Positions 28,480 to 36,263 of a stretch of 36,263 bases of DNA are shown here, one piece after another; within the stretch, counting starts at the first letter, position 1; each line of letters starts with the position of its first letter. Origin of the DNA: an uncultured Verrucomicrobiota bacterium (GTDB lineage: Bacteria; Verrucomicrobiota; Verrucomicrobiia; Limisphaerales; UBA9464); the NCBI GenBank assembly GCA_903916195.1, contig CAIWVP010000177.1, positions 1 through 36,263 of the forward strand, given 5' to 3'. Under the pieces are notes generated by a model. It was not told where the DNA came from. It worked only from the letters and a program-made list of their open reading frames with translations, and did no database searches. Both the position numbers and the translations under genes were made by a program.

Positions 28480-29883
28480 GTGCAGCCCCGGCAGATCCTC
28501 CGCACGGACCGACGTGATTTCCTCCGGCTCGCCGCCGGCGCGGCCATGACCTCGGGCCTCGGCGCCTTCGGCACGTCGTCCGCGCAGGTTCCAGGTCAAC
28601 GACCATCACGCGCGGTCGGCGTCTCCGTGCTCGGACCGCGGTCGCGCGTCCCGGTGGGCCTGATCATCGACGACTCGACCTGCCTGGTGAACCTGAACCG
28701 CTTCGCCATGCCGCAGTTCGATGCGGCCTTTTCCGGCGCGGCCGCGGTCTACCACCGGCCGTGGCGCGAGTGGCCGGTGGAGATCCCCGACGCCTTCGTG
28801 CGCAAGTTCGGCGAGTGGTGCGCCGGCGCCGGGGTGAAGGGCAAGTACAGCATCGTCCCCTTCCCCGCTTGCGTGGGCCGGATCGACCGCATGCTCCCGG
28901 GCTGGACACCGCAGGAGCTCCGGGACTCGATCGCGCTCGTCCGGTCGGTGATGGCGCCGAACTGGGACATCCATCCGGAGATGACCACCCACACCCGGGT
29001 GATCGACCTCAAGACCGGGCATCCTTTCGAAGAATCGTCGCCCAAGTTCATGGAGAACTGGGAGTGGACCACCGGCCGCAGCGCCGACGAGATCGCTGCG
29101 TACATGGCGCACGCGCTGAGGATCCTCAAGGAGGTCGGCCTCCACTGCGACGGCATCACCACACCGGGAAGCTTCGGCAACAAGGCCCTGCCCCAGCTGG
29201 CGCAGGCGACCTTGGACGCCATCCGGGACGTGTCGAAGTCGGAGGTGCCGCACTACTTCCGGCACCTCTTCGACAAAGGCGAGGAGAGCGTCGCTCCCAG
29301 GGTCGAGCTCGCCGCGGGGCTCGACGGACCGGACCCGCGCTGCGTCGTGAGCATCATCGGTTGCACCGGCGATTGGACGGGCGGCTGGGACTGCACCACG
29401 CCCGGCGGTGCCGACAAGTTCATCACCGCCGACGGCCGTCACGGCCGCTTGGTCGACGTGATCACCCGGGGCGAACCGGCGTTGATGGTGGCGCACTGGA
29501 CCGGCATCTACTTCAACGGCTACGAGGTCGGCTTCGAGATCTTCAAGCAGGTCGTCGGCCGGCTGCACGCGCGGTTCGACAACCTCCTCTGGATGAAGCT
29601 CAGCGAGGTCTCCCGCTACTGGGCGGCGAAGGAACTGACCCGCATCGGGCGCGACGAGCACGCGCTGGATCTTCATGCGCCGTTCGCCTGCGCGGATTTC
29701 ACGGTGCGCTTCGATGCGATGCCGGGCCGGGCTCCGGTCCTGCGCGCCGGCGCCGAGGAGACAGGCCTCAAGGAGGTCGCGGGACCGCTCGGTCTGTCAT
29801 CCGGCACCTGGTGCCGCGCGGGAAACCAGGTCACCGCTTGCTTCGCCCTGTCGCGCGGGGTGTCGCGTCTGTCCTTCGCCTGA
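28480..29883 (+). CDS. Tat-exported protein of unknown function (possible NodB-like fold)
   Basis: A 467-residue protein starting at GTG 28480. The twin-arginine signal TDRRDFLRLAAGAAMTSGLGAFG occupies residues 9-31. The body has features reminiscent of polysaccharide-deacetylase folds: VGLIIDDST early on, WDIHPEMTTHTRVID in the middle, and DGITTPGSFGNK. The conserved acidic and His residues in these segments could be catalytic or metal-binding, but I do not recognise a characterised family. It precedes a planctomycete-type cytochrome/DUF1501 pair. A secreted role in sugar or cell-wall metabolism is a guess. Confidence 0.7.
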   Translation: MQPRQILRTDRRDFLRLAAGAAMTSGLGAFGTSSAQVPGQRPSRAVGVSVLGPRSRVPVGLIIDDSTCLVNLNRFAMPQFDAAFSGAAAVYHRPWREWPVEIPDAFVRKFGEWCAGAGVKGKYSIVPFPACVGRIDRMLPGWTPQELRDSIALVRSVMAPNWDIHPEMTTHTRVIDLKTGHPFEESSPKFMENWEWTTGRSADEIAAYMAHALRILKEVGLHCDGITTPGSFGNKALPQLAQATLDAIRDVSKSEVPHYFRHLFDKGEESVAPRVELAAGLDGPDPRCVVSIIGCTGDWTGGWDCTTPGGADKFITADGRHGRLVDVITRGEPALMVAHWTGIYFNGYEVGFEIFKQVVGRLHARFDNLLWMKLSEVSRYWAAKELTRIGRDEHALDLHAPFACADFTVRFDAMPGRAPVLRAGAEETGLKEVAGPLGLSSGTWCRAGNQVTACFALSRGVSRLSFA

Positions 29884-29981
29884 CCTCGTCGCCAAGGACC
29901 CGAAGCCGCGCGTGGCGGCAATTGCCGGATCCAGCGTGAAGAATCGCTCGCCTCGGTCCGTCATTGCACGCCAGCTTACCG

Positions 29982-32900
29982 ATGATGCGACACGGCCATC
30001 CGATCCGCTGGGCAACGACGCTCCTGGGAGCCGCCGCTTTCGTCGCGTGCGGCGCGGCGGGGCCGGAGACGGCGGAGTTCTTCGAGAAGCGCATCCGGCC
30101 CGTCCTCGCCGAGCACTGCTTCGAGTGCCATTCCGCTGATAGCAAGAAGCTGAAGGGCGGCCTTCGCGCGGATTCCCGCGCGGGATTGCTCACGGGCGGC
30201 GACACCCGGTCCGCCATCGTGCCCGGATCCGCGGAGAAGAGCCTGCTCATCGAGGCCGTCCGCTATCGCGATGCGAACCTCCAGATGCCTCCGAAAGGCC
30301 GCCTGCCGGACAGCGTCGTGGCCGATCTCGCCGCGTGGATCGACCAAGGGGCGATGTTCCCGGAAGCGGAGACCGGAACCGTCCAAGCACGGCCCGGAGC
30401 GGAGCCGGACAAGAAGCCGGACCACTGGGCCTTCCAACCGGTCCGCGCGGTCCGGCCGCCCTCCGGGTCCGGCAACGATCCCGACCCCAAGAACCCGATC
30501 GACCGCTTCATCGCGGCGAAGCTCGCCGAACACGGACTCGTCCCGGCCCCGCCCGCCGACCGGCGCACCTTCATCCGCCGCGTCGCGTACGATCTCACCG
30601 GGCTGCCCCCCGGACCGGGCGAGGTCGAAGCCTTCGAGGCGGACCGCGCACCGGACGCGGCCGGACGCCTCGTGGAGCGTCTGCTCGCGTCGCCGGGCTA
30701 TGGCGAGCGATGGGGGCGGTGGTGGCTCGACGTGGCGCGCTACGCCGACACGAACGGGCAGGACGAGAACAAAGTGATGGCCAACGCGTGGCGTTATCGC
30801 GACTGGGTCATCCGCGCCTTCAACGAGGACAAACCGTTCGACCAGTTCACCACCGAACAGCTCGCCGGCGACCTCATGCCGACCGAAGGAGTGCCCGAGG
30901 GGAAGGTGTTCGACCGCTGGACGGCCACCGGCCTGCTGGTGATGGGCCCGAAGATGCTGGCCGAACAGGACAAGCCCAAGCTGGTGATGGACCTCGTCGA
31001 CGAGCAGATCGACGTCGTGAGCCGCGCGTTCCTCGGCCTGACCGTCGGGTGCGCGCGCTGCCACGACCACAAGTTCGACCCCATCGCGGCACGCGACTAC
31101 TACGCCTTGGCCGGCATCTTCAAGAGCACGCGCTCGATGGAGAACCTAGATTTCGTCTCCAAGTTCAACGAGCGACGGATCGCCTCGCGCGACCAGCTTG
31201 CCGCCATCGAAGCGCACGAGCAATCGACCGCCGCGAATGCGAAAGCCTTGGGATCTGCGGTCCACGCGGCCGATGTCGCGCTGGTCGCCGGCCGCCGATC
31301 CGGGTTCGGCGGCTATCTCGCCGCCGCCACCAAAGGATCCTCGGAGACCGCCGCGGCGGACCCGGAGATCGTCGGACGCCTCCGATCCTTGCTCTCGGCC
31401 GATCCGGCGACCAACACCGTCAGCCGGACCCTGCGGGCTGCGGCGGGGTCGCCGGACCGCCTCGCGATATTGCTCGGTGCGGCGGATGCCGATGCCGGAG
31501 CCGCGACCGGTCTGCGGCTCGGCCCCGGCAAGGTCGGCGCCGGATTCGTCGCGACCGGATCGAACCATCTCGAACTGCCGCACTCGGCTGCGTTCGACCC
31601 GGCGAAGCTGACGGTCGAGACCTGGGTCCGGGCCAAAGAGTTCGAGAAAGGCGGCGACACGCGGCGTTGGCTGGTCGACAAGAACGCCAATGAATGGACC
31701 GAGGGCCACTACGCCCTGGTCCTCGACCGCGATCGTGCCGGCGCCTACCTCAACATCGGCGGCGGCAAGGAGAACGTCTTCGCGGTCTGGAGCACAGGTC
31801 CCGCGCTCAAGCCCGGGCAGTGGCATCATCTCGCTTTCACCTACGACGGCTCCAAGCTACGGCTCTTCGTGGACGGAAATCCTTCCGGTGATCTGGCGGT
31901 CGATCGATCGCGGGTCCCAGGCACGACACCGCTCGCGCTCGCGAAGCGCCAGGACGGCTACATCCACTTCAAAGGCGAGCTCGACGAGGTCCGCGTCTTC
32001 GACCACGCCCTGGATGCGGCGCGGATCAAGGACCATTTCATCCATCCCGGGGATGCGCCCGGCGAAGGCGTCGTCGCCCGATGGGGATTCGATGATCTCA
32101 CCGACGCGCAGCGCGACGCCGTCGCCGTCGCCGAGACGCGCGAGGTGTTGTCCGCTCCCGACGGGATCCTGGCCTTGCCCAAGGACGCCCGGTCCCTCTA
32201 TCCGCCCGCGACCCGCGATGCCCTCACCGCATTGGACCGCGAGCGCGACGCCCTCAAGGCCGCGGCGCCGGAACCCGCCGCGTTCGCGCTCGCCGTCGCT
32301 GAGGACAAACCCGTCGAGTTGCCGATCCACATCCGAGGCAGCCACCTCAACCTGGCAAAGGACCCGGTCCCCCGGGGATTTATCCGTGCCGCGGAGACCG
32401 GCGCTTCGCCGAAGATCCCGGCGGACCGCAGCGGACGCCTAGAACTGGCCGGTTGGCTCACAAACCCAGAGAATCCTCTCACGTCCCGGGTCATCGTGAA
32501 CCGGATCTGGCAGGCGCACTTCGGCGAGGGCCTCGTCCGCACGCCGGACAATTTCGGCGTCCGCGGCGAGACCCCGAGCCATCCAGAACTGCTCGATTGG
32601 CTCGCCGTCGAATTCATCCGGTCCGGTTGGAGCGTCAAGGCGATGCACCGGTTGATCATCGGTTCGAAGACCTACCAGCGATCGGCGATCGCGCCGCAAC
32701 CGGCCGGTTCTGCGGACCCCGACAACCGCCTGCTCAGCCGGTTCCCGCGCCAGAGGCTCGAAGCGGAGATGGTGCGGGACGCGCTCCTCGCGGTCTCCGG
32801 CCGGCTCGACCGCACGACGGGCGGTTCGCTCACGAGATGGAAGAACGACGACTACGTCCCTGGCGACGAACCGACCGCAGGATCGCAGCGCCGGTCCGTC

Positions 32901-33278
32901 TACCTTCCCATCGTGCGCGACCGCGTCTACGACGTCTTCACCATCTTCGACTTCGCCAATCCGAGCGTCGGGATGTCGAAGCGGACCCCGACGGTCGTCT
33001 CCCACCAGGCGTTGTTCTTCCTCAACAGCCCGCTGGTGAAAGACTGCGCCCGCGCTCTGGCGGAGACCGTCCTCGCGACACCATCACGGGATGAGGCCGC
33101 GCGGGTCGGCCTGGCCTTTCGTCGTGCCTTCGACCGGGCCCCGACCTCGCAAGAAACCGACCTCGCGCTCCGGTTCCTCGTCGTCGCCGCTCGCGGGGAC
33201 GGTCGACGGCAGAAGGCCGCCTGGTCGGCCCTCTGCCAGACCTTGTTCGCGGCGAACGAGTTCGTTTATCGCGACTGA
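29982..33278 (+). CDS. PSCyt1-DUF1549-LamG-DUF1553 protein (planctomycete-type cytochrome)
   Basis: A 1,098-residue exported protein. An N-terminal signal (ATTLLGAAAFVACG) could be a lipoprotein signal with Cys in FVAC. PSCyt1 follows with EHCFECHSADSKKLKGGLRAD (haem motif C46-x2-C49-H50). DUF1549/PSCyt2 covers roughly 150-370 and has a second haem-like CARCHDHKFDPI near residue 357. A LamG/concanavalin-like domain is inserted at about 507-706 (LTVETWVRA, WHHLAFTYDGSKLRLFVDG, GELDEVRVFDHAL). DUF1553 is at about 817-1090 (NPLTSRVIVNRIWQAHFG, GVRGETPSHPELLDWLA, RRSVYLPIVRD). The family is abundant in PVC bacteria, often with sulfatases and sugar degradation, but its biochemistry is unknown. ATG 29982 is taken over the upstream TTG. 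It is 4 bp before its usual DUF1501 partner. Confidence 0.9.
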   Translation: MMRHGHPIRWATTLLGAAAFVACGAAGPETAEFFEKRIRPVLAEHCFECHSADSKKLKGGLRADSRAGLLTGGDTRSAIVPGSAEKSLLIEAVRYRDANLQMPPKGRLPDSVVADLAAWIDQGAMFPEAETGTVQARPGAEPDKKPDHWAFQPVRAVRPPSGSGNDPDPKNPIDRFIAAKLAEHGLVPAPPADRRTFIRRVAYDLTGLPPGPGEVEAFEADRAPDAAGRLVERLLASPGYGERWGRWWLDVARYADTNGQDENKVMANAWRYRDWVIRAFNEDKPFDQFTTEQLAGDLMPTEGVPEGKVFDRWTATGLLVMGPKMLAEQDKPKLVMDLVDEQIDVVSRAFLGLTVGCARCHDHKFDPIAARDYYALAGIFKSTRSMENLDFVSKFNERRIASRDQLAAIEAHEQSTAANAKALGSAVHAADVALVAGRRSGFGGYLAAATKGSSETAAADPEIVGRLRSLLSADPATNTVSRTLRAAAGSPDRLAILLGAADADAGAATGLRLGPGKVGAGFVATGSNHLELPHSAAFDPAKLTVETWVRAKEFEKGGDTRRWLVDKNANEWTEGHYALVLDRDRAGAYLNIGGGKENVFAVWSTGPALKPGQWHHLAFTYDGSKLRLFVDGNPSGDLAVDRSRVPGTTPLALAKRQDGYIHFKGELDEVRVFDHALDAARIKDHFIHPGDAPGEGVVARWGFDDLTDAQRDAVAVAETREVLSAPDGILALPKDARSLYPPATRDALTALDRERDALKAAAPEPAAFALAVAEDKPVELPIHIRGSHLNLAKDPVPRGFIRAAETGASPKIPADRSGRLELAGWLTNPENPLTSRVIVNRIWQAHFGEGLVRTPDNFGVRGETPSHPELLDWLAVEFIRSGWSVKAMHRLIIGSKTYQRSAIAPQPAGSADPDNRLLSRFPRQRLEAEMVRDALLAVSGRLDRTTGGSLTRWKNDDYVPGDEPTAGSQRRSVYLPIVRDRVYDVFTIFDFANPSVGMSKRTPTVVSHQALFFLNSPLVKDCARALAETVLATPSRDEAARVGLAFRRAFDRAPTSQETDLALRFLVVAARGDGRRQKAAWSALCQTLFAANEFVYRD

Positions 33279-33282
33279 CCCC

Positions 33283-34692
33283 ATGCCACACGACCTTCCT
33301 CCTCCCGTCTCGCGACGGCAGATGCTCCGGCAATGCAGCGCCGGGTTCGGCAACCTCGCGCTGCTTGGGATGTTGTCGTCGATGGACCGTGCGACGGCAG
33401 CGCCGTTGTCCGGGCCGTTGGCGGCCCGTCCGCCGCGGATCCGGCCGCGAGCCAAGCGGGTCATCTTCCTCTTCATGCACGGCGGCCCGTCGCACGTGGA
33501 CACCTTCGACCACAAGCCGCTCCTCATACGGGATTCCGGGAAACCCCTTCCCTTCGCCAAGCCCCGGGTCCAGTTCGCGAAGACCGCGAACTTGTATGGA
33601 TCGCCCTGGGAGTTCCGTCCGTACGGCCGATGCGGGGCGATGGTCAGCGATCTGTTCCCGCTCGTCGGCTCGTGCGCGGACGACCTGTGCATGGTCAAAT
33701 CCATCCACGGCACCAACGAGGCGCACGGCGGCGCGCTCCTCAAATTGCACACGGGATCCGATACCTTCGTCCGCCCCAGCATGGGTTCCTGGATCTCGTA
33801 CGGCCTCGGCACCGAGAACCAGAACCTGCCGAGCTTCATCACGGTCAATCCGACGCTCGGCCATGGCGGCGTCGGGAACTATTCCAGCGGCTTCCTTCCG
33901 GCGGTCCATCACGGCACGCGGATCGGCGGCGGCGAACCGATCGAGAAGGCCACGATCAAGTATCTGCACGACCCCGACGAAGACGCACCGCTCCAACGGG
34001 CGCAGCTCGATCTCCTCGGGGAGATGAACCGCGGTCACCTCACGCAGGCGGGTGCCGACCCGGCGCTCGAAGCCCGCATCGAATCTTTCGAACTCGCCTT
34101 CCGCATGCAGACCGAGGCACCGGAAGTCCTCGACCTGCGCGGCGAGACCGATGCCACGAAAGCCCTCTACGGTCTCGACGACCCGAAGACCGCCTCGTTC
34201 GCGAGGCAGTGCATGCTCGCCCGACGATTCAGCGAACGCGGGGTCCGCTTCGTCCAGGTCACGCACGGCTACTGGGACCAGCACGGAGACCTCACCAAGG
34301 ACCACGGACGTCTGGCGCACGAAGTGGACCGACCGATCGCCGGCCTGTTGAAGGACCTGAAATCGAGGGGACTGCTGGACGAAACCTTGGTCTTATGGGG
34401 GGGCGAGTTCGGCCGGACACCTACCCTCCAAGGGAACGACGGGCGGGACCACCATCCTCATGCGTTCACGATGTGGATGGCCGGCGGCGGGGTGAAGGCC
34501 GGCTCAAGCTACGGCATCACCGACGACTACGGTTTCTACTGCTCGGACCAAAAAGTCCACGTCCACGACCTGCACGCGACGATGTTGGCGTTGCTCGGGA
34601 TGGACCATGAGGCGCTCACCTATCGCCATGCCGGACGCGACTTCCGGTTGACCGACGTCCACGGAAGGGTCGTGTCCGAGATCTTTGCTTGA
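33283..34692 (+). CDS. DUF1501 family exported protein
   Basis: A 469-residue protein with a twin-arginine-like signal (SRRQMLRQCSAGFGNLALLGML). Signature stretches of DUF1501 are clear: AKRVIFLFMHGGPSHVDTFDHKP, GTNEAHGGALLKLHTG, VTHGYWDQHGDLTKDHG, LVLWGGEFGRTPTLQGNDGRDHHPHAF and HVHDLHATMLALLGMDH. These Asp/His clusters place it in the alkaline-phosphatase/sulfatase-like superfamily, so a metal-dependent hydrolase is plausible, but no substrate is established. It begins 4 bp after the DUF1553 gene, the typical PVC pair, and the two are surely co-transcribed. Confidence 0.92.
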   Translation: MPHDLPPPVSRRQMLRQCSAGFGNLALLGMLSSMDRATAAPLSGPLAARPPRIRPRAKRVIFLFMHGGPSHVDTFDHKPLLIRDSGKPLPFAKPRVQFAKTANLYGSPWEFRPYGRCGAMVSDLFPLVGSCADDLCMVKSIHGTNEAHGGALLKLHTGSDTFVRPSMGSWISYGLGTENQNLPSFITVNPTLGHGGVGNYSSGFLPAVHHGTRIGGGEPIEKATIKYLHDPDEDAPLQRAQLDLLGEMNRGHLTQAGADPALEARIESFELAFRMQTEAPEVLDLRGETDATKALYGLDDPKTASFARQCMLARRFSERGVRFVQVTHGYWDQHGDLTKDHGRLAHEVDRPIAGLLKDLKSRGLLDETLVLWGGEFGRTPTLQGNDGRDHHPHAFTMWMAGGGVKAGSSYGITDDYGFYCSDQKVHVHDLHATMLALLGMDHEALTYRHAGRDFRLTDVHGRVVSEIFA

Positions 34693-34722
34693 GGCACAGA
34701 CCGGCCGACGATACCCGAGGGG

Positions 34723-36027
34723 TCACTTCTCAATGCGATAAAAGTGGGTCTTCGTCCGAAGAATCAAGGCCTTCCCGCTCACCGCGGGAGACGCCATGAA
34801 TCCTTCGTCCAGGCTGTTCTCGGCGAGTTTTTTGAACTCACGCCCCGCGGCCAGGACAACGGTCTTGCCCTCTTCGCTAAAGCAATAGAGTCGCCCCTCG
34901 GCGGCCAGCGGCGACGCAGAATAATTCCCGCCGAGTCGTTCGTTCCACACGACATCACCGGTCTTGGCCTCCCAGCAGGTCGCCACGCCACCGTCTTCGA
35001 TACCAAACAAGAGGTCTCCGACCAACGTCAGCGACGGCTTCTTCGGTGTGGCCCTTTTTGATCTCCAGGCGACCGCCAAGCCGCCAGCCGCATTGGTCGC
35101 AGAATTGACGTCCAAAACGTCGCCCTTCTTGCCGGGGCGGACGGCCAGAGTCTGCCCCTGCGACCACCCGCTCGGGAAAAATACCAAGCCCTGCCCGACG
35201 ACCGGCCGGGTGCCTCCTGAATGGCTCGTCCTCTCCTCGATCCGCCACAACTCCTCTCCGGTCGAGGGCACATACGCATAGAAAGCTTTGGCACCTTGGC
35301 TGAGCAGTGTCAGGCCACCGTCCAACGACGCGATCTGGCAGGTTGCGAACGCCTTGCGCCAATCCCCTTCCGATTCTGGTTTCCCATCGGGAGCCAAGTC
35401 CTTGTAATTGATGGATCTCTCCTTCCGCCAGACGGTCTTTCCTGTGTTCTTGTCGAGGGCGACGATGAATTGATGGTCACTCCCGTCAAAATCAAGGAAC
35501 AACAACCCTCCCGAAAGGATCGGCGATGATCCGGCCCCTCGGTAATGGTTGCAGATAAAATCGCGCCTCTCCCAAACCGTCCGGCCCGTGCCCGTGTCAA
35601 GGCACGCGATTCCAGGTGAACCGAACGCGATATAGACGCGCCCGGCCTCGATGGCAGGAGTCGGTGACCCGTAGCTGTTGAACTTGTGGGCGAACTGGGG
35701 CTTCTCGACCTCGAAAAGTTTGATGTCGCGGACCACTTTTCCGGAAACGAGGTCTAGGCAGAGGGCCGACAGTTCCTGTCCGTCTTCAGTCGCAGTCGTG
35801 GCCCAGATCTGGCCGCCAAAGACCACCGGTGAAGACCATGCCTTGCCATGGACCAGAGTCCGCCATTTGACGTTCTCGGCCGGACTCCATTTCAACGGAA
35901 GACCGGTTGATCCCGAAGTGCCATCGCCCCTAGGACCTCGGAACTCGGGCCATGAGAGGTCATCGCCGACAGCGACCCGCAGCGTCAAAATGATTGCCGC
36001 TCCCGCGACCCCAAGAATGTGCTTCAT
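34723..36027 (-). CDS. Exported PQQ-type beta-propeller repeat protein
   Basis: A 434-residue protein with a signal peptide (MKHILGVAGAAIILTLRVAVG), then WPEFRGPRGDGTS and at least six PQQ-like blades, seen as repeats of the type LDTGTGRTVWERR, LDKNTGKTVWRKE, PSTGEELWRIEE and EAKTGDVVWNERLGG. Such PVC proteins are secreted 'outer membrane protein assembly/PQQ' propellers of unknown function; true PQQ-enzyme residues are not evident. ATG 36027 begins the signal peptide; the frame is open 12 codons further. By eye its base composition is clearly lower in GC than its neighbours. It converges on the DUF1501 gene with 30 bp between stops. Confidence 0.85.
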   Translation of the reverse strand: MKHILGVAGAAIILTLRVAVGDDLSWPEFRGPRGDGTSGSTGLPLKWSPAENVKWRTLVHGKAWSSPVVFGGQIWATTATEDGQELSALCLDLVSGKVVRDIKLFEVEKPQFAHKFNSYGSPTPAIEAGRVYIAFGSPGIACLDTGTGRTVWERRDFICNHYRGAGSSPILSGGLLFLDFDGSDHQFIVALDKNTGKTVWRKERSINYKDLAPDGKPESEGDWRKAFATCQIASLDGGLTLLSQGAKAFYAYVPSTGEELWRIEERTSHSGGTRPVVGQGLVFFPSGWSQGQTLAVRPGKKGDVLDVNSATNAAGGLAVAWRSKRATPKKPSLTLVGDLLFGIEDGGVATCWEAKTGDVVWNERLGGNYSASPLAAEGRLYCFSEEGKTVVLAAGREFKKLAENSLDEGFMASPAVSGKALILRTKTHFYRIEK

Positions 36028-36083
36028 CGCTACGTAGCCTACCCCGGAACAGGAAGCGGCCACAACACCTTGGATCGGAGCCT

Positions 36084-36124
36084 GGATGATTGCTGGGATG
36101 AGGGACCGGATGAGGGGCGGATGA
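36084..36124. repeat. Four phased GGATGA direct repeats
   Basis: GGATGA occurs at 36084, 36096, 36108 and 36119, so the period is 12, 12 and 11 bp with unrelated spacers. It lies between the PQQ-propeller gene start (36027) and the rrn terminator. On the minus strand these are TCATCC repeats upstream of that gene. They could be a regulator-binding array; this is only suggested by the regular spacing. Confidence 0.55.
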
Positions 36125-36130
36125 AAAGAA

Positions 36131-36161
36131 AAGGGCCGGACCTTTATGGGGTCCGGCCCTT
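36131..36161 (-). terminator. Rho-independent terminator of the rRNA operon
   Basis: A perfect 12-bp stem, AAGGGCCGGACC (36131-36142) and GGTCCGGCCCTT (36150-36161), has a 7-nt loop. Read on the minus strand it is followed by TTTTCTTTTC. It begins about 10 nt after the 3' end of the 5S rRNA and would end the rrn transcript. Confidence 0.9.
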
Positions 36162-36170
36162 AGAAAAGAA

Positions 36171-36263
36171 GGCGGCTACCTACTCTCGCGCAAGCTATAC
36201 ATGCACTACCATCGGCAACGTTGCGTTTGACGGTCGAGTTCGGGATGGGATCGAGTCGGACCG
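36171..36263 (-). rRNA. rrf: 5S ribosomal RNA, 3' part (cut by window edge)
   Basis: The minus strand reads CGATCCCATCCCGAACTCGA, then GCCGATGGTAGTGCATG and CGAGAGTAGGTAGCCGCC, which are the conserved 5S rRNA landmarks. About 93 nt are present; the 5' end and the rest of the rrn operon lie beyond the right edge. The exact 3' end is estimated from the last conserved bases, a few nucleotides before the terminator. Confidence 0.9.

Noticed and set aside
33022-34320. Minus-strand open frame of 432 codons
   Set aside because: It is antisense to the DUF1501 gene; no recognisable protein features.

Overview
The window looks like a chromosomal segment of a high-GC (by eye about two-thirds G+C) Gram-negative bacterium of the PVC group, most probably Verrucomicrobiota. 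The clues are the DUF1549/DUF1553 'planctomycete-type cytochrome' gene paired with a DUF1501 gene, a type-B (three-gene) succinate dehydrogenase, an exosortase fused to an EpsI-like domain, and many c-type cytochromes and Tat substrates. This assignment is an inference from gene content. No 16S rRNA is present; only part of a 5S rRNA is visible at the right edge.

Layout. 1-3015 (minus): sdhC-sdhA-sdhB, with sdhB cut by the left edge. 3113-8937 (minus): a HAD hydrolase translationally coupled to a secreted CAP/SdrD-like protein, a fused NAD(P)H-hydrate repair enzyme (Nnr), and an orphan NtrC-type sigma-54 activator. 9136-10185 (plus): a DksA-like gene, rpmG (L33) and rpsR (S18), closed by a clear rho-independent terminator. 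10247-13718 (plus): a perfect inverted repeat (candidate Zur operator), then znuA-znuC-znuB-zur and an Hsp15-like S4 gene. 13877-15379 (minus): a gene encoding only the N-terminal half of carbamoyl-phosphate synthase large subunit. 15630-19022 (plus): exosortase-EpsI fusion and a membrane-anchored TPR protein.

19038-25779 is the most striking part. A tightly coupled minus-strand operon encodes an FAD/2Fe-2S NAD(P)H-oxidoreductase-like protein, a double cyclic-nucleotide-binding-domain protein fused to a four-cluster ferredoxin, a b-type membrane cytochrome with two 14-residue-spaced His pairs, and a decaheme cytochrome c with a Cys-rich segment before its membrane anchor. A tetraheme cytochrome c is divergently transcribed 60 bp away. 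Together they could carry electrons from NAD(P)H through flavin, Fe-S and haem b to periplasmic c haems, with cyclic-nucleotide control built into the Fe-S subunit. I know of no characterised complex with this composition, and it is my main candidate for an undescribed system.

25845-28415 (plus): a small membrane protein that looks internally deleted, a PLDc_N-like/TPR membrane protein and a cardiolipin-synthase-like phospholipase D. 28480-34692 (plus): a Tat-exported protein of unknown function, a PSCyt1-DUF1549-LamG-DUF1553 protein and a DUF1501 protein. 34723-36027 (minus): a PQQ-type beta-propeller gene of visibly lower GC. 36084-36263: phased GGATGA repeats, a strong terminator and the 3' part of a 5S rRNA on the minus strand.

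A second theme is zinc economy. The DksA-like protein has lost three of four zinc-finger cysteines, L33 is the cysteine-poor form, S18 has no cysteine, and all three sit directly next to the zinc-uptake/Zur operon. No stretch longer than 300 bases is without a gene.
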